DNA of 64,000 bases from VXOI01 sp965261945 (GTDB lineage: Bacteria; Chloroflexota; Dehalococcoidia; Lucifugimonadales; UBA3495): the NCBI GenBank assembly GCA_965261945.1, contig CBDHEF010000002.1:186001-250000 (forward strand). Reading direction: 5' to 3'. The notes under the pieces were generated by a model that was not told the origin of the DNA, did no database searches, and saw nothing but the letters and a program-made list of their open reading frames with translations. Position numbers and translations under genes: made by a program. This document shows, piece by piece, positions 1 to 7,787 of this stretch (its first letter is position 1; each line of letters opens with the position of its first letter).

Positions 1-279
1 GACGCCGAGACCTCGGCCCAGGACCTGACTTTTGTGCTGGAAAGGTACGCCGCAGAAAACCGGGAGAACGAGGTGCCCGGCGCGCTGCTCTTCTCCTGCC
101 TGGGACGCGGCGAGTATCTCTACGGCCGCCCCAACCATGACACCGACATCTTCCGTGAGAAGCTGGGTCAGGTGCCTTTGGGCGGTTTCTTCTGCAACGG
201 CGAAATCGGCCCGGTGGGCGGCACCACCTTCCTGCACGGCTACACCAGTTCCTTCGGCCTGTTCCGCTCGCGGGAGTAG
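1..279 (+). CDS. FIST C-terminal domain protein (5' end outside window)
   Basis: The reading frame is open from base 1 to a TAG at 277-279, so only the last 92 residues of the protein are present. The segment carries hallmarks of the FIST C domain: GALLFSCLGRGEYLYG followed by GFFCNGEIGPVGG and a final FLHGYTSSFGLF. FIST proteins are predicted small-ligand sensors, often amino-acid sensing, and are frequently coupled to signalling or transport genes. The next gene encodes a ligand-binding protein of the amino-acid/amide class, which fits such a theme but does not prove it. The N-terminal FIST domain lies upstream of the window. The family call is seen in the sequence; the ligand is unknown. 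Confidence 0.8.
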   Translation, partial: DAETSAQDLTFVLERYAAENRENEVPGALLFSCLGRGEYLYGRPNHDTDIFREKLGQVPLGGFFCNGEIGPVGGTTFLHGYTSSFGLFRSRE

Positions 280-313
280 AGTTTCCCTACTGATGCCGGA
301 CCGTCGCCTGTTC

Positions 314-350
314 ACCCCTCTCGCGGAGGGTGAGAGTCAGGGTGAGAGCG
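314..350. repeat. Dispersed CCCTCTC/GAGGGTGAGAG repeat, copy 1
   Basis: First copy of a dispersed intergenic repeat: a CCTCTC...GGAG hairpin followed by a GTCAGGGTGAGAG tail. It sits between the FIST gene and the next gene and argues for a downstream TTG start for that gene. Confidence 0.6.
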
Positions 351-367
351 TCCCCTCTGGGCCGAGA

Positions 368-1513
368 TTGACCATCAGAGTCGGCATTCCGGTGTCCCTT
401 TCCGGCCAGTTCTGCTTGCAGGGCGCACAGACGCTGGCCGGCATACGTGCCTGGGCCGGGGACGTTAACCGCGCCGATGGGATGGCCGTCGGCGGACGCA
501 AACATCAGGTCGAAGTCGTGTGGCGCGACGACGCCAGCCTTCGCGACAACGCGCGGGCCATCACTCAACGGCTGATTATTGATGACCGGGTAGATTTGCT
601 AGTTGGTCCCTACTCTGCCGTGTTGACCAGCGCCGCCGCCGAAGTCGCCCAGGCCCACGGCAAGCTGCTCTGGAACCAGGGCGGTGCGTCGCCGCAGGTG
701 TACCGGCGCGGCAACCCGTGGGTCGCCGGCATATTGACTCCTGCCGACGAATACCTGGCCGGGCTGCTGCCGGCGGTTCGGGAAGTCTGCCCTTCGGCCG
801 CAACCGTCGCCATTGTCCGGGTGGCGACGGGCGCGTTCCCGCGCGATGTGTCTGAGGGAGTGGAGCAGGCCGCCGATGCGCTGGGATTCCACTCCGTATT
901 GTCCTTGCAGTTCGATGCTGAGGCGGAAGATTTTTGTGAACCGGTTGCTGAAGTCTGCCGTGCGTCGCCCGATGTGCTGGTAGTGGCCGGACGGTTTCAG
1001 AACGATCTGAAATTGGCTGAACTGCTGGCCGGGGCAGCCCCGCCCATCGGTGCGGTGGCGGTGGTGGCCGCCGGAGTTGACGCCTTCCGGGAGCGGTTGG
1101 GAGACAGCGCGGAGAACTTCATCGGCCCCAGCAACTGGGAGCCGGACGCCGCCCTTCGATACGCTCTGGACGTGGACTTTGGCCCCGGCGTTGCCGAGGT
1201 GCAAGCGTCACTGGCGCGCGAAGGGTATCCGGTCATTGACTATCCGATGGCCCAAGCCTACGCTGTCGGCGTCGTGATCCAGCGTTGCGTCGAGGAGTGC
1301 GACAGCTTGGATGATGCTGCGCTGCGCCAAACAGCAGCATCGCTGGACTTCACGACGTTCTACGGTAGATTCCGCATTGACGCGGATACGGGGAGGCCCA
1401 TCGGAAAGCCTGCGCTGCTTGTTCAGTGGCGACGGGGGCGCAAGGCGATCGTCTGGCCACCGGAATACCGGACGGAAGGGTTGGTCTTCCCGTGGCGGCC
1501 GGGCATGGGTTAG
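368..1513 (+). CDS. ABC-type branched-chain amino acid/amide ligand-binding protein, no signal peptide
   Basis: A LivK/Peripla_BP_6-type protein of about 381 residues. Its beginning, IRVGIPVSLSGQFCLQGAQT, matches the family's first beta strand and ligand loop (GxxxxLSGxxxxxG). It contains the expected two-lobe organisation and ends with a YGRFRID segment typical of the family. I chose the TTG at 368 because an ATG at 293 would place a dispersed repeat (314-350) inside the coding region. With either start there is no signal peptide or lipobox, and no permease or ATPase genes adjoin it. It may therefore be a cytoplasmic sensor working with the neighbouring FIST protein, or a decayed transport component. 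The family is well supported; the location and role are inference. Confidence 0.72.
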   Translation: MTIRVGIPVSLSGQFCLQGAQTLAGIRAWAGDVNRADGMAVGGRKHQVEVVWRDDASLRDNARAITQRLIIDDRVDLLVGPYSAVLTSAAAEVAQAHGKLLWNQGGASPQVYRRGNPWVAGILTPADEYLAGLLPAVREVCPSAATVAIVRVATGAFPRDVSEGVEQAADALGFHSVLSLQFDAEAEDFCEPVAEVCRASPDVLVVAGRFQNDLKLAELLAGAAPPIGAVAVVAAGVDAFRERLGDSAENFIGPSNWEPDAALRYALDVDFGPGVAEVQASLAREGYPVIDYPMAQAYAVGVVIQRCVEECDSLDDAALRQTAASLDFTTFYGRFRIDADTGRPIGKPALLVQWRRGRKAIVWPPEYRTEGLVFPWRPGMG

Positions 1514-1542
1514 ACAATCAATAGTTCCAGCGAGGATATGCA

Positions 1543-2376
1543 ATGAAACTGGAAGGGCAGGTTGCAGTCATTACCGGCGCGGGGCGCGGCATCGGGCGGG
1601 CCATCGCCCTGGCCTACGCCCGCGAGGGCGCGCGGCTGGCGCTGGCGTCCCGCAGCGAGTCCGAGCTTGAACATGCGGTCGTTGCGGTGTCGGAGATCGG
1701 CGCGGAGGCCATTGCCGTCCCCACCGACGTCACCAGCCAGGCGGATACGGAACGGCTGTCACAGGCCACCGTGGAGCGCTTCGGTCGCATAGACGTGTTG
1801 GTCAACAACGCGGGCATCTCCGGCCCTATCGGCCCGTTGCAGGACAACGACATCGCCGAATGGGTGGACACCATCAATGTCAACCTCACCGGCACCTTCC
1901 TGGTCTGCCGGGCCGTCATCCCCGTTATGCTGGAGCAGGGAGGCGGCAGGATCATCAACCTGTCCGGCGCAGGCGCGGCCAACGCCTGGAGCAATATGTC
2001 GGCCTACTGCTCCAGCAAGGTAGCCGTAGTGCGCCTGACCGAGGTGCTGGCGCAGGAACTGGAGGGTCAAGGCATCTCCGTCAACGCGCTTGGCCCCGGG
2101 TCGGTGCACACCAGTATGTGGGAGAAAATGACGGAGCAGGCGGCAGAGGCAGGGGCGGACTTCATCCACGGGCTAGGTCAGAGGGTGCTTTCTGGTGGTG
2201 GAGCGCCAATTGACGATTGCGCGGAATTGGCAGTTTGGCTGGCGTCGGGCGAGAGCGGAGCGCTGTCCGGGAGACTAATCTCGGCAGCAGCAGACGACTT
2301 TCGCGGCCTGTCGCCAAGGATTGCGGAGATAATGGCTGGGGACGCCGGGACATTGCGGCGGGTGTATCTGCCTTGA
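1543..2376 (+). CDS. SDR family NAD(P)-dependent oxidoreductase
   Basis: A classical short-chain dehydrogenase/reductase of 277 residues. The cofactor motif TGAGRGIG is at residues 11-18, NNAG at 88-91, and the catalytic residues are Ser141, Tyr155 and Lys159 (YCSSK). It reduces or oxidises a carbonyl/alcohol substrate with NAD(P); the substrate cannot be told. The C-terminus has an extension past the usual 250 residues. A GAGGAT ribosome-binding site precedes the ATG. It starts 29 bases after the ligand-binding gene, so the two could be co-transcribed. The gene downstream is on the other strand and belongs to an AT-rich islet. Confidence 0.9.
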   Translation: MKLEGQVAVITGAGRGIGRAIALAYAREGARLALASRSESELEHAVVAVSEIGAEAIAVPTDVTSQADTERLSQATVERFGRIDVLVNNAGISGPIGPLQDNDIAEWVDTINVNLTGTFLVCRAVIPVMLEQGGGRIINLSGAGAANAWSNMSAYCSSKVAVVRLTEVLAQELEGQGISVNALGPGSVHTSMWEKMTEQAAEAGADFIHGLGQRVLSGGGAPIDDCAELAVWLASGESGALSGRLISAAADDFRGLSPRIAEIMAGDAGTLRRVYLP

Positions 2377-2387
2377 TCCTCTCGATT

Positions 2388-2795
2388 TCAGAAAGCCACT
2401 TTCTTGATGGCGTCCGAGTCTAGGCGGGGGCCGACTACGTTCTCAACCAATTTCCGTTCGATTATCGCTATGCTGTCCTTCGACTCTACTCTGACGCCGC
2501 AAGTCCTGGCAAGGCGCAACAGGTAATCTCTTTTCCGCGGTTGATTTATGGAAGCCAACAAATCCACCGCAGCTTCACGGGACTCAGCGGCGTTGAGTTT
2601 TCGGGCCGTGTCGGATATGACTTCATCCAAGCAAGAATCGTCTATCGGACTTGCTTTCTTGGCCTTATTTTTTTCGACGACACAGAGCGTTGCCTTGCCT
2701 TGAATGAGCAGGCCAATTTCGTGGTCATTCAGTGAACTTAGTGTGTCGAAAATCACTGAGAACAGTTTGGATGTCGTTTGAAGGGATTCCCTCAT
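2388..2795 (-). CDS. Hypothetical protein downstream of ParA-like gene
   Basis: A 135-residue soluble, largely helical protein that I do not recognise by name. It has no membrane segment, and it ends with IAIIERKLVENVVGPRL and a short basic tail. It begins 14 bases after the stop of the ParA-like gene on the same strand, so the two form a unit. The position suggests an accessory partner of the ParA-type ATPase, for example a protein acting in plasmid or island maintenance. Base composition is clearly lower in GC than the flanking genes, as in its partner, which points to acquisition of the pair together. The function is unknown. Confidence 0.6.
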   Translation of the reverse strand: MRESLQTTSKLFSVIFDTLSSLNDHEIGLLIQGKATLCVVEKNKAKKASPIDDSCLDEVISDTARKLNAAESREAAVDLLASINQPRKRDYLLRLARTCGVRVESKDSIAIIERKLVENVVGPRLDSDAIKKVAF

Positions 2796-2809
2796 GATGC
2801 CCTACTCCA

Positions 2810-3727
2810 TCAAACCCGCCTGAGGAACTCGGTAGCCAACGCCTCTAGCTCATCCCGAACTGGTAGGTATGTTGACCCGGAAGCGGATTGTAGAACTACA
2901 GGTACTCCGTACTGTGGTGCACTTCCATATTTGGAGTGGTTTCGCCTGATGTACGTATCAAACACAGGCAAATTCATGTCTCTGATTCTTGTGATGAACG
3001 AAGCTTGTGTGCTGATAGGCCCGTCAGCATAAATTTGGACCGTTGTGGGAATTATGCCCATTATTGACGGATTTATCGTACTATGCGTTGGCGAAATTTG
3101 TTGATCAGCGTACTTGTTGAAATCCGTAACGAGTTCACCTATATGTCGCTGAAGTTCTCCAATTCCCAAAATTGATAATTGATCTGGAATTGTCGGCACC
3201 AAAACTCTGTCACTGGCAACAATTGCCGTTTTTGTTGCAATGTTGAAATTTGGAGGACAGTCAATTAGCATAAAATCATACAAATCACGTATTTCTTCAG
3301 ACATCAGACCGTTGAGCAGTCTTGAATGTAGTCTCAGAAAATTATTTCGGCTCTGGCGCGGACTTGCGCCAGCAAGTCTAGTTGCTAACTCCAAATCAAT
3401 GTTGATCAAGGATAGGTGAGAACAAATGATACTAACATTCCCTTTAGTTATTTGGTTGATTCTCCTCAAGCTAACAATCAGAGAAGACAACGCAAGAGTC
3501 TGGTCTTCGTCAATATACGCATCATACCAGTTGCGAATGGTCTTGTTATTGGCTTAATTTTACTCCCAAAATTCCACAGTGAAAAATGAAAAAGTAAGGC
3601 TGGCTTGAGGGTCCATATCAATCAGCAGAACCTCATAACCTCGCCAAGCCAGTTCAGCTGCCAGATTAGCGGTTATTGTTGTCTTGCCCACCCCGCCCTT
3701 GTAATTGATTATGGAAACGATTTCCAC
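2810..3727 (-). pseudogene. ParA/MinD-type ATPase, interrupted by two in-frame stops
   Basis: The N-terminal part has the deviant Walker A motif NYKGGVGKTT and the ParA switch IDMDPQASLTFSF. The C-terminal part has DFMLIDCPPN (Walker B) and a ParA fold ending at 2810. The two parts are in the same frame but separated by TAA-AAT-TAA at 3562-3554. The reading continues at once on the far side as KTIRNWYDAYIDEDQTLAL, which belongs to the same family. There is no frameshift. The start is a GTG at 3727 preceded by AAGAGGGAA. Without the stops the protein would be about 300 residues. The gene is AT-rich relative to the chromosome. Interpreted as a decayed horizontally acquired partition-type ATPase; reinitiation at the TTG at 3490 could still make a C-terminal fragment. 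Confidence 0.8.
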
Positions 3728-3847
3728 AAATTCCCTCTTGCTAATCTGTATCCCTTGATGTCTTGCGCCGACAGCTTCATGATACAACCGTCGGCGCTTG
3801 CAATGCAATTTGCCCGTGTTATTGGTCTGGGCAAATATGCTATGAAA

Positions 3848-4618
3848 CTACGCTTCCAGCTTTACCGGGTTGCGGAGGACGCCTATGCCGCTGATGTCTA
3901 TCTCGCAGACGGCGCCGTCGGTCATGTCCTGGGTTGTGCCGGGGGTGCCGGTGAAGATGCAGTCGCCCGCGTTCAGGGTGACGTAGCGGGTGATGAACTC
4001 GATCATCGTTGGCACGTCGAAAATCAGGTGGGCGGTGGACTCATCCTGTTCCGTATTGCCGTTGACCCGCGTTTGCAGGTGCTGGTTGTGGGGGTCGGTG
4101 TCGGTCTCGATCCACGGGCCCATGGGCGAGAAGGTATCGGCGGACTTGGCGCGCCACCAGTCGGAGTTGTTCTCATTGCGGTCTTTGCGCTGCCAGTCGC
4201 GGGCCGATACGTCGTTGCCGCAGGTATAGCCGAGAACGTGGTTCAGGGCGTCTTCCTTACTGACGTAGCGGCAGGTATCCTTGATGACCACCACCATTTC
4301 GCCCTCGGCGTCGAACCGCTGGACTTCCTTGGGGCGAACGATGGCGTCCTCCGGGCCGATGACGCTGGTGGGCGTCTTGTGGAAGATCATCGGGTATTCG
4401 GGAGCGGGCCGGTCACCGACATGGCTGGTGTAGTTCAGGCCCATGGCCAGAATCTTGCCCGGCACCACCGGCGCCAGCAGCTTTACGTCGGACAGCTTGT
4501 GGACGTGGTCGGTCAGGGAATGTTGCCCGAAAATGTCTCCGTCAATGGCGGTCACATTGTCGCCGTCGACGACCCCGTAGTGAATATCCCCGTGTGCTTC
4601 ATACCTGGCGATTTTCAT
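3848..4618 (-). CDS. Fumarylacetoacetate hydrolase family protein
   Basis: A 256-residue FAH-family enzyme. The start at 4618 (MKIARYEAHG) is set by a strong AAAGGAG seven bases upstream. The protein shows LAMGLNYTSHV, HKTPTSVIGP, the metal-ligand region FDAEGEMVVVI, GNDVSARDWQ, and the C-terminal FTGTPGTT. Members cleave C-C bonds in aromatic or ureide catabolism, e.g. acylpyruvate hydrolases, 2-hydroxyhepta-2,4-diene-1,7-dioate isomerases and ureidoglycolate lyase. These motifs do not separate the options. It follows the alcohol dehydrogenase at 4831 on the same strand, though a long inverted repeat lies between them. Its other side faces the AT-rich ParA islet. Confidence 0.88.
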   Translation of the reverse strand: MKIARYEAHGDIHYGVVDGDNVTAIDGDIFGQHSLTDHVHKLSDVKLLAPVVPGKILAMGLNYTSHVGDRPAPEYPMIFHKTPTSVIGPEDAIVRPKEVQRFDAEGEMVVVIKDTCRYVSKEDALNHVLGYTCGNDVSARDWQRKDRNENNSDWWRAKSADTFSPMGPWIETDTDPHNQHLQTRVNGNTEQDESTAHLIFDVPTMIEFITRYVTLNAGDCIFTGTPGTTQDMTDGAVCEIDISGIGVLRNPVKLEA

Positions 4619-4710
4619 TGATTGCTCCTTTGCGGATGATGTGCTTGCTGTTAGGCAGATAAATTTTACCTTGTGGCCTGCCCGTTGGCTACCGAGCTGG
4701 CGCGGGGCGA

Positions 4711-4806
4711 GGATTGTCTGAATCAGGATTCTCAAGATGGGAGGATTTTCAGGATATTCCCATCCTGAGAATCCTAAAATCCGGCCAATCCTGATTCAGA
4801 CAATCC
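4711..4806. repeat. Long imperfect inverted repeat between two minus-strand genes
   Basis: The outer arms are perfect 20-base inverted repeats: GGATTGTCTGAATCAGGATT at 4711-4730 and its complement at 4787-4806. Inner arms TCAAGATGGGA (4732-4742) and TCCCATCCTGA (4758-4768) also pair, giving a long cruciform-capable structure of 96 bp. It could act as a transcription terminator for the upstream alcohol dehydrogenase gene or be a non-autonomous repeat element; no flanking target duplication was evident. Confidence 0.75.
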
Positions 4807-4830
4807 TTCCTGCGGGTCAGCTATTGCCGC

Positions 4831-5862
4831 TTAGCTCTCAATCACGATCTTGCCGTAGAAGTCCCGGTCGTGCATGGCCTGGTGGGCGGATCCAACGTCG
4901 TCCAGTGGGAACACCCGGCCGGGAATGCCGCGCAGGGAGCCGTTGCGCACCACCTTCATGAAGTCGGCGAAGGTGCGGTTGCTGCGCCCGCCGCTGCCCA
5001 TCAGGTGCAGTGGCTTGCCCTGGAGCAGCGACAGGTTCAGGTCGGCCCGCGCCCCGGAGGTTACGCCCGTAATGACCAGGCGCCCGCCGCTCTTGAGCGA
5101 CAGCAGATTCTGCTCCCAGACGTCGGCGCCCACGCAGTCGAAGACCAGGTCAACCCCCTGCCCATCGGTGAGTTCCTTCACTCGGTCGCTGAAGTTGGGA
5201 GTTTCACGGTAGTTGATCACCTCGTCGGCGCCCCACTCCCGCGCCGTGTCCAGCTTCCACTGGCTGCCGGCAGTGGTGATGACGCGGGCGCCCATCATCT
5301 TGGCAATCTGGATGCCCATGCTGCCCACTCCGCTGCCTGCCGCCTGCACCAGCACATCGTCCCAGGGCTTGATCTGCGCCTGCGTCACCAGGCAGTGCCA
5401 GGCGGTGTGCGCCGCGATGGGCAGGGTGGCGGCCTCGGTGAAGTCCATCAAGTCGGGGATGATGTGGGCGTTGATCGCCGGGGCGGTGATGTACTCGGCA
5501 TGGCCGCCGTCCAGGTCAACGCCGAGGCGCTTCTGGTTGCCGCACCACTGGTCGTTGCCCATTCGGCAGTGCTCGCAGTTGCCGCAGGTGACGCGGTTGT
5601 TCAGTATGACCCGGTCACCGACTTGCAGCGAGGTATGGGCCGCGGGGCTGATGGCCGCCACTTCCCCGGCAATGTCGCAGCCCATGATCCGGGGCAGCGG
5701 CCCGTTGTAGGTGCGTCCCTCCCGCAGGTTGAGGTCAAGGTGGTTCAGGGCGCTGCCCCTGACCCGGAGCATTACTTCGCCGGGGCCGACCTCCGGCTCG
5801 GGCCGGTCTCCATATACCAGCTTGTCCGTGCCGCCGTGTTCGTTAATATAGACCGCTTTCAT
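4831..5862 (-). CDS. Zinc-binding alcohol dehydrogenase / quinone oxidoreductase family
   Basis: A medium-chain dehydrogenase/reductase of 343 residues. The GroES-like N-terminal domain has GCDIAGEV and the structural zinc site CGNCEHCRMGNDQWC (C-x2-C-x2-C-x7-C). The Rossmann domain has AAGSGVGSMGIQIAKMMGARV, the NAD(P)-binding loop. Such enzymes oxidise alcohols or reduce enones with NAD(P)H; the substrate is not evident. The ATG at 5862 has GGAGG eight bases upstream. It lies upstream of the FAH hydrolase gene on the same strand, suggesting a degradative setting. About 150 bases upstream of its start hold nothing recognisable. Confidence 0.9.
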   Translation of the reverse strand: MKAVYINEHGGTDKLVYGDRPEPEVGPGEVMLRVRGSALNHLDLNLREGRTYNGPLPRIMGCDIAGEVAAISPAAHTSLQVGDRVILNNRVTCGNCEHCRMGNDQWCGNQKRLGVDLDGGHAEYITAPAINAHIIPDLMDFTEAATLPIAAHTAWHCLVTQAQIKPWDDVLVQAAGSGVGSMGIQIAKMMGARVITTAGSQWKLDTAREWGADEVINYRETPNFSDRVKELTDGQGVDLVFDCVGADVWEQNLLSLKSGGRLVITGVTSGARADLNLSLLQGKPLHLMGSGGRSNRTFADFMKVVRNGSLRGIPGRVFPLDDVGSAHQAMHDRDFYGKIVIES

Positions 5863-6010
5863 CGCTTTTCCTCCGTGAAACGCAATTCCGTGAAACGCAA
5901 TAACGAGGGCGGGGTCAGATTCCGCCCTGCTTCACAGCAATAGTAAAATGGCGTAGGTCCCGCCGAAATGATACCTACGTCGTAGGGCAGCGTCAAAGCG
6001 GAGCAAAGGC

Positions 6011-6334
6011 ATGACCGGCCTCCCGGCAAACCGGATACTGCGGCTCTTGACAGAATTGAAGGACGCCTATCAGGGCTTCATCTGGGAGTCTTTCCTGTGG
6101 GCGGAGTGCGGGCAGCACCGCAGTCCCTACCGGGCGCTGGCGCTGTTCGGTCTCAGCGCCCGCACCCGGTAGGGGCTGCTGGTTGAGATGTGCCGCAAAT
6201 TCTTTCGCCGGTTTCTCGATGCCGCCGCTCTGGCCGAGTGTCGGGAGACCGCGGCGGAGCGCGCGGGGGGCATCGTGCGCCTTGGGCAGTTGCCTATAGT
6301 TGCTTCCATGGCCCACGAGCTGGCGGACGGGACT
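6011..6334 (+). pseudogene. Decayed N-terminal part, probably of a DNA glycosylase-type gene
   Basis: A reading frame starting at ATG 6011 encodes a helical segment with SPYRALALFGLSARTR, hits a TAG at 6170-6172, and continues in the same frame with LLVEMCRKFFRRFLDAA through AHELADG until the inverted-repeat element at 6335. The next coding piece on the far side of that element is the C-terminal half of an HhH-GPD protein. Order and spacing suggest that both are halves of one gene disrupted by a stop codon and an insertion. The link between the halves is inference from position; I do not recognise the N-terminal half on its own. Confidence 0.5.
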
Positions 6335-6521
6335 TCTAAACCAAATCCAAGGTGAAATGCGCATTTATGCCAGGTAGCGTTTCATTGCAGGTGGACTCGC
6401 CGGCGCACGGGCGGTCCACTGGTAGGGGCGGGTTTGAAACCCGCCCCTGCGGTCGAGGCGCGAACCCTGACTGCGAATGGCTGTCCGCAAAATGTACATC
6501 CCGCATTGGCTTTGGTTTAGA
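6335..6521. mobile_element. MITE-like element with terminal inverted repeats
   Basis: A 187-bp element with termini TCTAAACCAAATCCAA (6335-6350) and TTGGCTTTGGTTTAGA (6506-6521), inverted repeats matching at 15 of 16 positions and still similar out to 32 bases (25 matches). Inside is a perfect palindrome with arms AGGGGCGGGTTT at 6424-6448, a motif found twice more in the window. It encodes no transposase. Its right end supplies the first codons of the downstream open frame. Flanks GACT and GACC are a possible degraded target duplication. Confidence 0.65.
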
Positions 6522-6944
6522 GACCGGGAGGAACCGCTGCGAATAAAGGGTGTGGGGGACAAAATAGCCGAATGCGTCCTGGCTTATGGCTGGGGCGATG
6601 ACGGCCTGCCTCTGGACGCCAACTGTGTCCGGGTGCTGAAGCGGGTGTTCGGCCTCGGGAAACCCGGCGGGCCGCGCCCCGTGCCCGCGCCATTGCGCGA
6701 GGGCCTGAAAAGCGTCTATCTTATGCACTCACAGCAATTTTCTGATCTTGCAATCGGGATGGTGGACATACACGAGATTCTCCGGTTGCATGGGCAGGTC
6801 TGTTGCGTCAGAGCGCCGGAGTGCAACCGCTGCCCGGTGACCGGCTGCCTTTCGCGCCGTGAATCCTGGGGCGAATCCAAGGCAATCCGGGTATCCCCTA
6901 CCATCTGGGACGACTGGAGGGAATTGATCAATGAGCCTGCCTGA
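6477..6944 (+). pseudogene. HhH-GPD/endonuclease III-like DNA glycosylase, C-terminal half
   Basis: From about residue 18 this open frame reads LRIKGVGDKIAECVLAYGWG, a helix-hairpin-helix with the GVGxKxAxxxL pattern, then LPLDANCVRVLKRV, matching the region with the catalytic Asp of the Nth/MutY family. The C-terminal CCVRAPECNRCPVTGC resembles the four-cysteine [4Fe-4S] loop. The product would be a base-excision-repair glycosylase. The N-terminal catalytic half is absent from this frame: the first 15 codons come from the right terminus of the MITE-like element. It is a truncated remnant and the activity is probably lost. It overlaps the next gene's start by 14 bases. Confidence 0.7.
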
Positions 6945-7741
6945 ATTCGACATAAGCGGCCAGAGAGTCTTGGTGGTGGGCGCCGGACGGGGTATCGGGA
7001 AGGGTATCGCCCTGGCCTTTGCCGAGGCCGGGGCCGACGTGGCTATCACCAGCCTCTCCGCCGCCACCGTGGGACAGGTCGCCGGGGAAGTCCGCGCCCT
7101 GGGCCGCGCGGCCCTGCCGCTGACCGGCGACGCCACCAAGACAGCCGACATGGAGCGCATCGCCGCCGATACTCTGCGCGAATTCGGGCGGGTGGACACG
7201 CTGGTCAACTGCGTCGGCGACGCCATCCGAAAGCCGGTGGCCACCCTGCCCGACGGCTCGGAAGGGATGAGCGAGGAAGAATGGCGCTTCGTGGTTGACG
7301 TAAACCTGACCGAGGCGTTTCAGGGTTGCCGCGTCGCCCATTGCCCTACCGGCTATTTCCCCGCACATGCGGGGGTAGTCCAATCTCCGGCTTCGCGTCC
7401 TTTCGAGGTCGTGCCGTTTCCCCGCACACGCGGTGCCATCGCTGGGGTGTCCATCACGGGCGCACTCTATGCGCTTCACCGAGAGCCTGGCCCAGGAGTG
7501 GGCGCCCTACGGCGTGCGCGTCAACTGCGTCGCCCCCGGCTACTTCCCCGACCCCGGCCAGATGTCGGCGGAAGACTACCAGTCCCGGCAGGAGCAGGCG
7601 AAGGGACAGGTGCTACTGGGCCGTTTGGGCGGTCTGAAGGAACCCGGCTACCTCTGCGTGTTTCTGGCGTCCCCGGCGGCGGCCTACATTACCGGCCAGA
7701 CTTGGGCTGTGGACGGCGGCGTCAGCATAATGTCGCCGTAG
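6931..7741 (+). pseudogene. SDR family oxidoreductase with its catalytic core replaced
   Basis: The N-terminal part is a normal SDR: GAGRGIG at residues 17-23, FGRVDTLVNCVG, then VDVNLTEAFQGCR ending near 7340. The C-terminal part resumes near 7469 in another frame with MRFTESLAQEWAPYGVRVN, CVAPGYF, and TGQTWAVDGGVS, stopping at 7741. The stretch between, about 125 bases, replaces the roughly 48 codons that should carry the catalytic Ser and Tyr-x3-Lys. It holds a CRISPR-like repeat-spacer-repeat. Both loss of the active site and the frame change make this a pseudogene. The intact neighbours before and after (acyl-CoA ligase) suggest it once acted in fatty or organic acid catabolism. Confidence 0.82.
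7353..7442. CRISPR. Type I-E-like CRISPR repeat-spacer-repeat remnant
   Basis: A 29-base repeat at 7353-7381 contains the palindrome core CCCCGCACATGCGGGG followed by GTAGTCC, the form of type I-E repeats (TTCCCCGC...GCGGGG...CC). A second, degenerate copy at 7414-7442 shares TTTCCCCGCACA-GCGG. The interval between them, 7382-7413, is exactly 32 bases, the standard I-E spacer length, giving a 61-base period. The degraded second repeat resembles the terminal repeat of an array. No cas genes are in the window. The unit lies inside an SDR pseudogene. Only two repeats exist, so the call rests on repeat form and spacing rather than on array length. Confidence 0.6.
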
Positions 7742-7787
7742 AAAGCGCCTGAACTCCCACTATTTCCAGCGACGGAGGCAATGCGCC

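Noticed and set aside
3605..4621. Long open frame on the plus strand opposite the FAH gene
   Set aside because: A 338-codon open frame caused by high GC on the antisense strand; the FAH gene on the minus strand has the family motifs and a ribosome-binding site.
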